This document shows, piece by piece, positions 25,519-34,336 of a stretch of 64,000 bases of DNA. The first letter of the stretch is position 1, and every line of letters begins with the position of its first letter. A program made the translations under genes and the position numbers. The stretch comes from Myxococcales bacterium (lineage in GTDB: Bacteria > Myxococcota_A > Polyangia > Polyangiales > Houyiibacteriaceae), in NCBI GenBank assembly GCA_029861865.1, contig JAOTYL010000002.1, positions 372,001 to 436,000 of the forward strand. Direction: 5' to 3'. The notes under the pieces are model-generated. The model had not been told where the DNA came from, did no database searches, and was given only the letters and a program-made list of their open reading frames with translations.

Positions 25519-27279
25519 ATGGCGGAGTGGGATCGAACGGTCGATTTGCTGGTCATGGGAAGTGGCGCCGCCGGGATGAGCGGGGCGATCCGGGCGCACG
25601 ACCTGGGTCTCGACGTGCTCCTGGTCGAGAAGAGCGATCTGTTCGGCGGCAACACGGCGATGTCGGGCGGCGTCTGCTGGGTGCCGAACAATCCAGGCAT
25701 GGGAAGGGAGGGAATTGCCGACTCGGATGAAGAGGGCTTCACGTACCTCAAGCACATCACGAAGGGCGAAGTCGCCGAAGAGCGTCTCTGGTTGTACATC
25801 CGCGAAAGCAAACGCGTGCTCGCCTACCTGCAGGAAAACACCCACGTGCGGTACGTTCCGCTGACGAAGTACACCGACTATTATCCCGAGGCACCCGGCG
25901 GCCGATCGGGCGGTCGTTCGATGGACCCCGTGCCGTTCGATGGCTCTAAGCTTCGTGAGGACTTGATCCAACTGCGAAGGCCACACCCTCAGTCGCAGAT
26001 TCTAGGCAAGTTTGGCATCACCGCCAGGGAGGCCCAGGCCGCGATCGGTGTCGGGTTCCGCACGATGCTCTTCATGGCCTGGCAGATGTTTCTCTATGTG
26101 CTCCGCTACCCGAAACGAACGCGATGGGGCCGTGACACCAAACTGTGCGCCGGAAACTCCCTGATGGGACGCCTCCTGCTTTCGTTGAAAGAACGCGACA
26201 TCCCGGCTTGGCTCCATACGTCCGTCGAGGAGCTGATCTTCGAAGATGGTCGCGTCGTAGGGGCGATCCTCGATAAAGAGGGCAAGAGGTTGCGGATCAA
26301 GACCAACCGAGGCGTGCTGATCGCTGCTGGCGGCTTCTCGCGAAATCTCGAGATGCGTGAGAAATACCAGCGCCACCCGATCAGCACAGAGTGGACTGCC
26401 GGTACCCCGTCGAACACCGGTGACGGGATTATCCTCGGCCAAAAGGCCGGCGGCGCGCTCGACTTGATGGACGAAGCCTGGTGGACACCTGTGTCGCTGG
26501 TTCCCAAGTCGCCTTTTTCGTGGGTGCTCGTGGTCGAGAAAAGCCTCCCCCATGGCTTGTTCGTCAACCAGGACGGAAAACGGTTCACGAACGAAGCAGC
26601 GCCGTACATCGATGTCGTCAATGGGATGTATGAAGACGTTGCCAAGACACGGGCAAGAGATCCGCGCTGGTACCACATCTTCGATGCCACCTATCGAAGG
26701 TCGTCGATCGAAGGTCCGATCGCCCCCGGCAAGGTCATGCCCGACGAGCGAGTGCCCCGCCGGTACCGTGATGGAAACTACCTCTTCCGCGCGAGCACGC
26801 TCGAAGAGCTCGCTGAACAGATCCGCGTACCCGCCGCATCCTTGAGGGCTACCATCACGCGCTTCAACGAGAACGCCATCAGAGGCGAGGATCCGGACTA
26901 CAACCGCGGATGGAGCGCACAGGATCGCTACTACGGCGATCCGCGCGTAAGGCCGAATTGCTCACTTGGCCCGATCGAGACCGGGCCGTTCTACGCAGTT
27001 CGAATCTATCCAGGCGACCTCGGCACCAAGGGTGGCCTCCGAACCGACGATCACGGTCGCGTGCTGAAAGAGGATGGACAGGCCGTTCCGGGGCTTTACG
27101 CGGCCGGCAACTCCACCGCTTCGATGATGGGTCGCACGTACCCAGGTGCCGGCGGCACGATCGGCCCGGCCCTCACATTCGGCTTTCTCGCAGCAGAGGC
27201 CGCCGAGGCATTCTCCGAATCTGCCACTCAATTATCGCGTGATTTCGGACGTTTGGGCGTTGCGGAGAGCGCATCTTAG
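25519..27279 (+). CDS. FAD-dependent 3-ketosteroid dehydrogenase-like oxidoreductase
   Basis: The 586-residue flavoprotein starts at ATG 25519 with AAGGAG seven bases ahead. It has the Rossmann FAD motif 'VMGSGAAGMSGAIRA' near residue 12, 'VEKSDLFGGNTAMSGG', and a C-terminal FAD segment 'GLYAAGNSTASMMGRTYPGAGGTIGPALTFGF'. The tyrosine-rich stretch 'YTDYYPEAPGG' is typical of 3-oxosteroid delta-1-dehydrogenases (KstD), which desaturate ring A of steroids. Related flavoproteins act on other cyclic ketones, so the substrate is inferred. The upstream KstR-like palindrome supports a steroid or related lipid role. Its stop overlaps the convergent priA by four bases. Confidence 0.82.
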   Translation: MAEWDRTVDLLVMGSGAAGMSGAIRAHDLGLDVLLVEKSDLFGGNTAMSGGVCWVPNNPGMGREGIADSDEEGFTYLKHITKGEVAEERLWLYIRESKRVLAYLQENTHVRYVPLTKYTDYYPEAPGGRSGGRSMDPVPFDGSKLREDLIQLRRPHPQSQILGKFGITAREAQAAIGVGFRTMLFMAWQMFLYVLRYPKRTRWGRDTKLCAGNSLMGRLLLSLKERDIPAWLHTSVEELIFEDGRVVGAILDKEGKRLRIKTNRGVLIAAGGFSRNLEMREKYQRHPISTEWTAGTPSNTGDGIILGQKAGGALDLMDEAWWTPVSLVPKSPFSWVLVVEKSLPHGLFVNQDGKRFTNEAAPYIDVVNGMYEDVAKTRARDPRWYHIFDATYRRSSIEGPIAPGKVMPDERVPRRYRDGNYLFRASTLEELAEQIRVPAASLRATITRFNENAIRGEDPDYNRGWSAQDRYYGDPRVRPNCSLGPIETGPFYAVRIYPGDLGTKGGLRTDDHGRVLKEDGQAVPGLYAAGNSTASMMGRTYPGAGGTIGPALTFGFLAAEAAEAFSESATQLSRDFGRLGVAESAS

Positions 27280-29597
27280 AGCGGATCGATGTCGAGGGAG
27301 GCGCGGGCCGGAGACAGGCCTTCGTCGATCTGGGCGGCGAGGTGGGCCGCTACGGAGCGGAGCGCTTTTCGGTCCGAGGACTTGAGAAGGAGCCGGTAAT
27401 GGTAGCGCCCTCGAAGGCGCGCGAGAGGGGCCGGCGCCGGGCCCAACACTTCGACGATCCCGTCGCGCGAAGCGTCGTGTCGACGCGCGGTGGTTGCGAG
27501 TGCCTGAGCCGCTTGGCGGGTATCGGCTTCGGCGCCAGCATGAACGCGTACACTCACGAGGCGGGTGAAGGGAGGATACCCGACCTCGCGTCGAGCTCGG
27601 ATCTCGGCAGCGTAGAAGCTCTCGTAGTCGTGTTGCGCGGCGAGACGGACCGCAGGGTGGTCGGGTTGATAGGTCTGCAAGATCACTTTGCCGGGCGTTT
27701 CTGCGCGTCCCGCCCTTCCCGCGACCTGCGCGAGCAATTGAAAGGTACGCTCCGATGCACGGAAATCCGGAAACGCCAAGCTTTGGTCGGCGAGAACGAC
27801 ACCGACCAGGGTCACCCTTGCGATGTCGTGCCCCTTGGTCACCATCTGCGTACCGACCATGATATCGACCTCGCCATCGCGGAGACGGTCGAGAACTTCC
27901 TCGACGCCCGTGCCGGTGGCCGTATCGCGGTCGAGCCGCGCTACCTTGGCTTTCGAAAAACTCCCGGTGATGGCCTGCTCGAGCTGTTCGGTGCCAATGC
28001 CGAGGCGGTGATACTCCGATCCCCCACAGGCCACACATGGCACAGCAACTGCCCGCTGGAAATCGCAGTAATGACAGCGAAGCGCACTTTGTCTTCGGTG
28101 TTCGGTCAGGGCGACGCTACACGCCGGACACTCGGCTACGGCGCCACACGAGACACAACGCACACTCGGCGAGAAACCGCGTCGGTTGAGAAACAGAATG
28201 GCCTGGTGACCGGATTCCAAACACTGCTCGAGGCCATGATGAAGCGGGCCCGAAAGCAGAGCGTGCCCAGTTGGCCCTTGACCGTGCCTTCGTAGATCGA
28301 TGATCTCGACCTCGGGGAGTCGCTGCCCAGTCGCGCGTGTCGGGAGCGATAAGAGACGGAGCTTGCCCTCGGTCGCGCGATGATAGGTTTCCATCGAGGG
28401 CGTTGCGCTTCCGAGGACGCAGACCGCCCCTGCGTATTGGGCTCGGAGCAGGGCCATGTCTCGCGCGTGATAGCGAAAACCGTCGTCTTGCTTGAACGAT
28501 GGGTCGTGTTCTTCGTCGACGACGATCATTCCGAGATCGACGACCGGTGCAAACAGTGCCGATCGCGCACCTATCGCGACTCGAACGTGACCACGGCGGA
28601 GCGCTTGCCATGCGTCGTCACGCTGTCGGGCCGTGAGCCCGCTGTGAAGCACCGCGATCTCATCGCCAAACCGTGCGCGAAAACGTCCCACGAGCTGCGG
28701 GGTCAGGGCGATCTCGGGCACGAGCAACATCGCGCCCCGACCACCCTTGCGAACTTCGTCGATCGCGCGGAGGTAGACTTCGGTCTTACCCGAACCGGTG
28801 ACGCCATGAAGCAGGAACGCGTCGCTCCTGTGCCCCTCGACCGCCTTGCAGATCGCGTTTATCGCGAATCGTTGCTCTTCCGTCGGCGTCGGAGGTTCGT
28901 CGCGCTGTACCGGAGAACGAAAGAACGGGTCAGGATTGACTTCGACTTCTTCGAGCTCGACGAGACCCTTGGCCGCGAGCGCCCGGACGACCGCACGCGG
29001 ATTCGCATGAGCATGCCGAAGCTCGTCGAGGAAAAGCGATTGTCGACTCGCGAAGCGCTCCATGATCTCCCGCTGGCGCGACCCGAGTCGAACGTGCGAA
29101 GAGTCCTTGCCGGTTGCCGTGATCTTCCAGGTCGTGCGATGGGCGACGCGTTGCCCAGGAAGGTGCTCCTCGGCCTCGAGAAAACCATCGTCACGCAGTC
29201 GGCGCATCGCCCCGGTCGGTAGCGCCGGCGCCGCGGCGCGCAGCACCTCACCGAGCGGATGCATGTAATACTTGGCGGCCTGCTCGAGAAACCGCAGAAG
29301 CTCCGGCGTGAACACCGGCTCGGCCTCGAGGAGCCCGGCCACTGGCAACGCACGCTTGACGCCTTCGGGCATGTCGGTCCGCGAACCGACCACGAAACCC
29401 GGCAACTTACGGCGGTTGAACGACACTGCAACCCGTGAGCCCCGGCTCAGCTTCCCGACCAAGCCGTGAGGCACTCGATAGGTAAACACCCTGCGAATCG
29501 GTACCGGCAGCGCCACTTCGACGAACGCCGCTTCGAGCGCCGAGGTAGTGCCGGCAGTCGGGCTTCTACTCTGACTTGTGGTCGACGAGAGTTCCAT
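27276..29597 (-). CDS. priA: Primosomal protein N' (PriA helicase)
   Basis: The 773-residue helicase reloads the replisome at stalled forks. The sequence shows the N-terminal DNA-binding domain (FVEVALPVPIRRVFTYRVP), Walker A 'GVTGSGKTEVYLRAI', the DEEH box 'VDEEHDPSFKQ', and the zinc-binding cysteine cluster (CVSCGAVAECPAC, then CHYC and CVAC). The C-terminal helicase motifs 'VGTQMVTKGHD' and 'QVAGRAGRAETPG' are also present. The start at ATG 29597 overlaps the tsaD stop by 32 bases. No closer start codon exists in frame. It is translated from the tsaD transcript. Confidence 0.96.
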   Translation of the reverse strand: MELSSTTSQSRSPTAGTTSALEAAFVEVALPVPIRRVFTYRVPHGLVGKLSRGSRVAVSFNRRKLPGFVVGSRTDMPEGVKRALPVAGLLEAEPVFTPELLRFLEQAAKYYMHPLGEVLRAAAPALPTGAMRRLRDDGFLEAEEHLPGQRVAHRTTWKITATGKDSSHVRLGSRQREIMERFASRQSLFLDELRHAHANPRAVVRALAAKGLVELEEVEVNPDPFFRSPVQRDEPPTPTEEQRFAINAICKAVEGHRSDAFLLHGVTGSGKTEVYLRAIDEVRKGGRGAMLLVPEIALTPQLVGRFRARFGDEIAVLHSGLTARQRDDAWQALRRGHVRVAIGARSALFAPVVDLGMIVVDEEHDPSFKQDDGFRYHARDMALLRAQYAGAVCVLGSATPSMETYHRATEGKLRLLSLPTRATGQRLPEVEIIDLRRHGQGPTGHALLSGPLHHGLEQCLESGHQAILFLNRRGFSPSVRCVSCGAVAECPACSVALTEHRRQSALRCHYCDFQRAVAVPCVACGGSEYHRLGIGTEQLEQAITGSFSKAKVARLDRDTATGTGVEEVLDRLRDGEVDIMVGTQMVTKGHDIARVTLVGVVLADQSLAFPDFRASERTFQLLAQVAGRAGRAETPGKVILQTYQPDHPAVRLAAQHDYESFYAAEIRARREVGYPPFTRLVSVRVHAGAEADTRQAAQALATTARRHDASRDGIVEVLGPAPAPLARLRGRYHYRLLLKSSDRKALRSVAAHLAAQIDEGLSPARASLDIDPL

Positions 29598-30642
29598 CGG
29601 CTCGAAACTTGCCGCGACGCCTGTCCGGGTCGCGAGAATACACGGCGAACGATAGATCGTCACTCTCTCCATCGGCCAATCGATGAACAGCAGCCATCGC
29701 GATCATTGCAGCGTTGTCGGTGCACGAAATCGGCGGCGGCACGAACAGGGTGATTCTGTTCTTGTCACAGGCGACTTTCGCGCTTGCCCGCAAGCCACGA
29801 TTGGCAGCGACGCCGCCGGTAATCACCAGTTGATCGATTGCCTCGCGCTCGCAGGCAAGCAGTGATTTCCGAACCAGGCTTTCGACGATGATACCTTGAA
29901 ACGAAGCACAGAGATTCGCGAGCGTCTGTTCGTCTTTGGGAACGCCCGCTTGTTGGACGTGTCGCGCGAGCGCTGTCTTGAGCCCGGAGAAGCTGAAGTC
30001 GAGGGTCTTTCGTGATGCCATCGGGAGTGGGAACGAGAACGCATCCGCCTGCCCACGGGCCGCCAGCTCGTCGATGACCGGGCCCCCTGGATAACCAAGG
30101 CCGAGAAGCTTGGCGGCCTTGTCGAACGCCTCGCCAGCCGCGTCGTCCCGAGTTTGCGCCAAGAGAACGACATCGGAGAATCCTTCGACTCGATAGAGCG
30201 CGGTATGGCCGCCGCTGACGAGCAGACTGATGTGCGGCATCTTGGGGACAGAGGTCGGTTCGTCGCTTTCACGACGTTGAAGGTAGATGGCGAATAGGTG
30301 GCCATCCAAGTGATTCACCCCGACCAATGGCTTGTCGAGACTCCAAGCGAGCGCTTTGGCGACCTGGACCCCCACCAACAACGACCCGACGAGGCCTGGG
30401 CCTCTCGTGACCGCGATCGCGTCCACGCCGGCAAGGCCACCGGGGATGCCGGAGAGCGCTTCGTGAATGACCGGAATGATCGCACGAATGTGGGCTCGGG
30501 AGGCCAGCTCGGGGACGATGCCGCCGTAGGGTCCGTGGGTCGCGATCTGGCTCGCGACGACGTCGGCAAGCACCTCGCCTTGGTCGGTGACCACAGCCGC
30601 CGCCGTCTCGTCGCAAGAGCTCTCGATCCCCAAGACCCGCAT
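29566..30642 (-). CDS. tsaD: tRNA N6-threonylcarbamoyladenosine transferase subunit TsaD
   Basis: The 358-residue ASKHA-fold protein transfers the threonylcarbamoyl group to A37 of ANN-decoding tRNAs, together with TsaB and TsaE. Diagnostic parts are 'LGIESSCDETAAAVV' at the start, 'VTRGPGLVGSLLVGV', 'GVNHLDGHLFAI', 'LLVSGGHTALY' and 'ITGGVAANRGLR'. The start ATG at 30642 overlaps the upstream lipoprotein stop by one base (TGATG). A start at 30687 would lie inside that gene. It is followed by priA. Confidence 0.96.
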   Translation of the reverse strand: MRVLGIESSCDETAAAVVTDQGEVLADVVASQIATHGPYGGIVPELASRAHIRAIIPVIHEALSGIPGGLAGVDAIAVTRGPGLVGSLLVGVQVAKALAWSLDKPLVGVNHLDGHLFAIYLQRRESDEPTSVPKMPHISLLVSGGHTALYRVEGFSDVVLLAQTRDDAAGEAFDKAAKLLGLGYPGGPVIDELAARGQADAFSFPLPMASRKTLDFSFSGLKTALARHVQQAGVPKDEQTLANLCASFQGIIVESLVRKSLLACEREAIDQLVITGGVAANRGLRASAKVACDKNRITLFVPPPISCTDNAAMIAMAAVHRLADGESDDLSFAVYSRDPDRRRGKFRADGTLVDHKSE

Positions 30643-31202
30643 CAAAGCGGCTGCCGTTCGAGGGAAAAGAAGCCGAAGAAGTCGCAACCTCCAGCGTCGA
30701 GCTCTGCGCAGTCGCTCGGGTCGCAGAGCACGAGGCCAGGGCCAGCGACGATGCGAACTTCGATCGATCCTCCGCGGATCAATGAAAGAAAGACCATGGC
30801 ATCGCGCCCCGCCAAAGGACCCGATTCTGGCCTTGCGACGAACATATAGTTGCGGAGCCGCCCGCCGCCGGGAAACTCGTAGAGCCCGAGTTGGTCATGC
30901 TGCAACGGGGGGATGGGAAGCAGGGGTGTGTTGTCGAAGGTTGCGCCGCAATTCTCGCCTCGCGTGCTGATCGTCCCGGGGTCATCGTAGACGCCGAACG
31001 GGTCGAACCGGAGGTCGAGCTCGGCGCCGTAAGGGAATCCGCGACGAATGAAGGAGCAGTCGATCCCGCCGGGGCAGTTCTCAGGGTCGTCCACGCCGGC
31101 GATCAAGCCGGTATAGATCTCGTCTTCACCGGTATTGAACTCGCCCAGCGAGTCGCACCCGACCGCGGCGACGAACACCCAAAGCCACCAAGCATGCCGC
31201 AT
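30642..31202 (-). CDS. Uncharacterised lipoprotein
   Basis: The product of about 186 residues begins MRHAWWLWVF with a lipobox AAVGC, so it is exported and lipid-modified. A second ATG 12 bases upstream (31214) would also give a good signal. The mature part has paired cysteines (CPGGIDC, CGATF, CDPSDC, CDFF) and no family I recognise. It is rich in Gly, Asp and Phe, like many Myxococcota surface lipoproteins. It is translationally coupled to tsaD, which is probably a chance of operon layout. No function is proposed. Confidence 0.65.
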   Translation of the reverse strand: MRHAWWLWVFVAAVGCDSLGEFNTGEDEIYTGLIAGVDDPENCPGGIDCSFIRRGFPYGAELDLRFDPFGVYDDPGTISTRGENCGATFDNTPLLPIPPLQHDQLGLYEFPGGGRLRNYMFVARPESGPLAGRDAMVFLSLIRGGSIEVRIVAGPGLVLCDPSDCAELDAGGCDFFGFFSLERQPL

Positions 31203-31233
31203 GGAGGCAAGCATAGGCGACGTTAACCCCTCG

Positions 31234-31256
31234 AAAAAGGGGACTGTCCCCTTTTT
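31234..31256. repeat. Dispersed palindrome GGGGACTGTCCCC, copy 3 (23-bp perfect inverted repeat)
   Basis: The longest copy: AAAAA, then GGGGACTGTCCCC (31239-31251), then TTTTT. It lies between the 3' end of the kinase/AAA/TPR gene and the lipoprotein start. As RNA it can form a 9-bp stem with an ACTGT-type loop and a U-run on both strands, the shape of a two-way intrinsic terminator. Confidence 0.8.
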
Positions 31257-31260
31257 AATT

Positions 31261-34200
31261 CTAAATGCTGGCGCGCAGGGTTTTGCTGGCGGAGAGCCAA
31301 CGGCGATAGCCAGGTGCGTCACCAGCTTGAGCGGCGAGCAAAGCGGCGTCTTCGTAGCGATGCTGAGCATCGCGCGCTCGGCCGGCGAGCTCGTCGATCG
31401 AGCCGAGCATACCGATGGCCCGCGCAACGAGGCTCAGCGAGCCGGTCCGCCGACCATCTTCTTCGACCTTCGACAGCGCGCGCGCCGCGCCTTCGTGATC
31501 TCCAGCCGCCGTGAGCGCATCCGCGAGCTCGAGAGTGGTGCGAGCTATGGTGTACTCGGACGCCCCTACTTCATCAAACAACTCGAGCGCTCGACGATAG
31601 GCATTCGCAGCGTGTTGCGGGTCACCTTCGATCCGACGGATACGGCCGATTGCGACTTGGAGGTGCGACTCGACTTCCGGCTCGACCCCGGCAACCAGCT
31701 CGAGCGCCTGTCCGAAATGGCGCATGGCATCTCGCGGCCGGTCGCGACGGGCCGCAATGCGCCCGAGAGAAAGCAACATACGGGCACGGTCCGCGCTCTT
31801 CGGAGCCGTCAGGTCCAACGCCTCGCGAAGGACACCATCCGCACCAGCGGGATCCCCGGAGCGCGACATCGCTTCGCCGAGCTTGCGGCTGAACGTCGAG
31901 ATCGCGCGATCGAGCACAGTGTCCCCGCTCTCGAGAGTCTCGCGACGAGCCAGCTCGAGCGCTCGGCGATACTGGAGCACGGCGCCCAAGTGATCCCCTC
32001 GGGCCATGGCTGCGTCTCCCGCACGCTCGAGGATCACCAAGCTGCTCACGGGGTCGACGCCACGAAATGCGTAGAAGGCGCGGATTTCCTCCGGGGCCCG
32101 AAGCTCGCTGAGCACAGTGTACGCTCGTCGATGGAGGTCGCGCCGCGCCTCGGCCGGTATCGAAGCCTCGACCAGCTCCGCGATGAAGGGATGTACGATG
32201 CTCGCGCGCGTACCATTGAGTTGGACGATCGAAGTGCCTGCAAGCTCATCGAGGCCCTCGAGATGATCGCTGCTCGCCACGGCGCGAAGGGTATCGAGCT
32301 CGCAGGTGCGACCGAGCACCGCTGCCGCTTGAAGCAGTCGCTGCGCGCTGACCTCGAGCCTTTCGATGCGTTGCAGAATCGCATCCGCAAGGCGGGGCGG
32401 CGGGCCGTCGTCGGGAGACATGCCGAGAGCTTCCAGCTGCTCGAGGTGGAGCGGAAGAACGCGGCCGCCGATGGCGTCGGTGAGCCGATGCAGACCAGAA
32501 ACGAGCCGCAGTTGAAACGAACCCGCCAAGAATCGTTGTGCATCTTCGGAAGTGAGGCCCTCGAGTCGAATTGATTCGTGGGCATGAACCTCTCGATCGT
32601 CGTCGCCCGCCGTCACCAGTAGAACCGGCTCGGTTCCGAGCACGCGAGCAAGCTCGGTCACCGTACGTTGAGTCAGCCCGTCACAATGAGGTAGGTCGTC
32701 GACGATCAACATGACCCGGCCGCTTGCCGCGCGGCCCCTCGCGCGACGCACACCGCAAGCCAAAGCTTCGGCCACAGCACCCGTGCGTGAGCGACCGTCC
32801 CCGCCAAAGAGCCCGGCGGGCTTGATGACCTCGTCGACGCCCGCACTCGCCAACGCAGAACCGAGCTCTTCACCCCGGTCCGCCATCCTCTTAAGCTCGG
32901 AATCATCGACTTCCAGAAGCTCTGAGAGGATCGTTCTCACCGCGGTATACGGAACAGGGGCACCCGAGGGATGTGCTCCCGCCCCGATGACCAGGTCTCC
33001 CTCCGCCGCCGCAATCTCCGCAATTTCAGTTAGGAAGCGAGTCTTGCCCACCCCAGATTCCCCACAAACGTGCACCCAGTGAGCGCCCTGGGAAGCGGCG
33101 TGGCGGTGCTCGCGGATCAGCTGCAACTCGGGCTCGCGTCCGACGAAATCGCGCTGGGAACCGAGGGGCGGATAAAAGGACGGGCGCAGCGAACGGTGGA
33201 CGCGGTACGATGGAGCCTCGCTTCCGAGGCGCGCACCGCACTCCCCACAAAAGTTCTGCGACAGCACGGCCGGTGCACCGCAGTTCGGGCACGGAATGAC
33301 GGACGTCCGCTGCACATGGAGCTCATCGAGGGCCTCCCGAAGCGCTTGTTGCATGTTGCGGGCTTTCTGGAACCGATCATTCGGATCTTTGGCCAGCGCC
33401 TTCATCGTCACAGCGGCGAGTCGGTCGGGAATGGCCCGGTTCGGGCTCGCTAGGCGTGGGTCGGGGATCGGGTCGTTGAGATGGCGAAGGACGACCCGTG
33501 TCGGTGTGTCGTCGATGTACGGAAGATGCCCCACCAACAGCTCGAAAAGCACTACGCCGAGCGCGTAGAGGTCTCCCCGGCCGTCCACGTCATCCCCGCG
33601 ACCTTGCTCGGGAGACATGTAATCCGGCGTCCCGCAAACCAAGCCGGGCTTCGTGATCGAGCTTTCGCCCCCCACGATCGTTGCCAGCCCGAAGTCGACC
33701 ACTTTGACGAGGTCGTCACCAGAACGAAGCGGGCGCAGGATGATGTTCTCCGGCTTGAGGTCTCGATGTACGATACCGAGCTCGTGGGCTTCGCCAAGCG
33801 CGTCGAGGGTGTTGACCAGGATATTGCAGATTCGATCCGCCGCGAGAGGGCCTTCCTCGTGCATCACCAGCGCGAGGTCCTTTCCGCTCAGGAACTCCAT
33901 CGCCAGATAGAGAATGCCGTCGTCGGTGCGACCAAAGTCGATGATGCTGACGCTGTTGGGGTGGTTGAGGCGACTAGACGCCCTCGCCTCTTGATAGAAG
34001 CGAGCCACGGTCTGCTCATCGCCGAGCAGATGGGGGTGGATGACCTTCACTGCCACGGTGCGTCCAAGCGTCGACTGCTCAGCCTTGTAAACGCGCCCCA
34101 TGCCGCCGACGCCGACCACCTCCTGCAAGAGGTAGCTGCCGCCGACCATCCTGCCGATCAAGGGGTCCGCGGCCCCCGATCCAGCGCCCTCATCTGCCGG

Positions 34201-34269
34201 TGCCCCGCATGCAGAACAGAAACGCGCTCCATCCTCGACCGAGGCGCCACATTGTACGCACAAGTGCAC
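31261..34269 (-). CDS. Ser/Thr kinase with zinc ribbons, AAA-type ATPase and TPR array
   Basis: A 1002-residue multidomain regulator. The order is an N-terminal zinc ribbon (CVQCG...CSACG, residues 4-21), a Hanks kinase (about 40-300: GVGGMGRVYKA, HRDLKPENIIL, DFGLA, DYMSPEQ), and a second zinc ribbon (CPNCG...CGECG, about 325-345). Next come an AAA/STAND-type ATPase (FVGREPEL, Walker A GESGVGKT, Walker B VMLIVDDLPH) and C-terminal TPR helices to the end. This matches the 'protein kinase plus ATPase' regulators common in myxobacteria, thought to integrate signals through NTP-driven oligomerisation. Targets are unknown. No DNA-binding or cyclase domain is visible. It follows the HD-GYP gene, with a 67-bp gap. 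Confidence 0.9.
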   Translation of the reverse strand: MHLCVQCGASVEDGARFCSACGAPADEGAGSGAADPLIGRMVGGSYLLQEVVGVGGMGRVYKAEQSTLGRTVAVKVIHPHLLGDEQTVARFYQEARASSRLNHPNSVSIIDFGRTDDGILYLAMEFLSGKDLALVMHEEGPLAADRICNILVNTLDALGEAHELGIVHRDLKPENIILRPLRSGDDLVKVVDFGLATIVGGESSITKPGLVCGTPDYMSPEQGRGDDVDGRGDLYALGVVLFELLVGHLPYIDDTPTRVVLRHLNDPIPDPRLASPNRAIPDRLAAVTMKALAKDPNDRFQKARNMQQALREALDELHVQRTSVIPCPNCGAPAVLSQNFCGECGARLGSEAPSYRVHRSLRPSFYPPLGSQRDFVGREPELQLIREHRHAASQGAHWVHVCGESGVGKTRFLTEIAEIAAAEGDLVIGAGAHPSGAPVPYTAVRTILSELLEVDDSELKRMADRGEELGSALASAGVDEVIKPAGLFGGDGRSRTGAVAEALACGVRRARGRAASGRVMLIVDDLPHCDGLTQRTVTELARVLGTEPVLLVTAGDDDREVHAHESIRLEGLTSEDAQRFLAGSFQLRLVSGLHRLTDAIGGRVLPLHLEQLEALGMSPDDGPPPRLADAILQRIERLEVSAQRLLQAAAVLGRTCELDTLRAVASSDHLEGLDELAGTSIVQLNGTRASIVHPFIAELVEASIPAEARRDLHRRAYTVLSELRAPEEIRAFYAFRGVDPVSSLVILERAGDAAMARGDHLGAVLQYRRALELARRETLESGDTVLDRAISTFSRKLGEAMSRSGDPAGADGVLREALDLTAPKSADRARMLLSLGRIAARRDRPRDAMRHFGQALELVAGVEPEVESHLQVAIGRIRRIEGDPQHAANAYRRALELFDEVGASEYTIARTTLELADALTAAGDHEGAARALSKVEEDGRRTGSLSLVARAIGMLGSIDELAGRARDAQHRYEDAALLAAQAGDAPGYRRWLSASKTLRASI

Positions 34270-34336
34270 CTAGCCAGCATATCCCACCGCTAGCTCCGCT
34301 CAAACTCGGACGCCTCCGCTGAACACCTGGCCGGTG

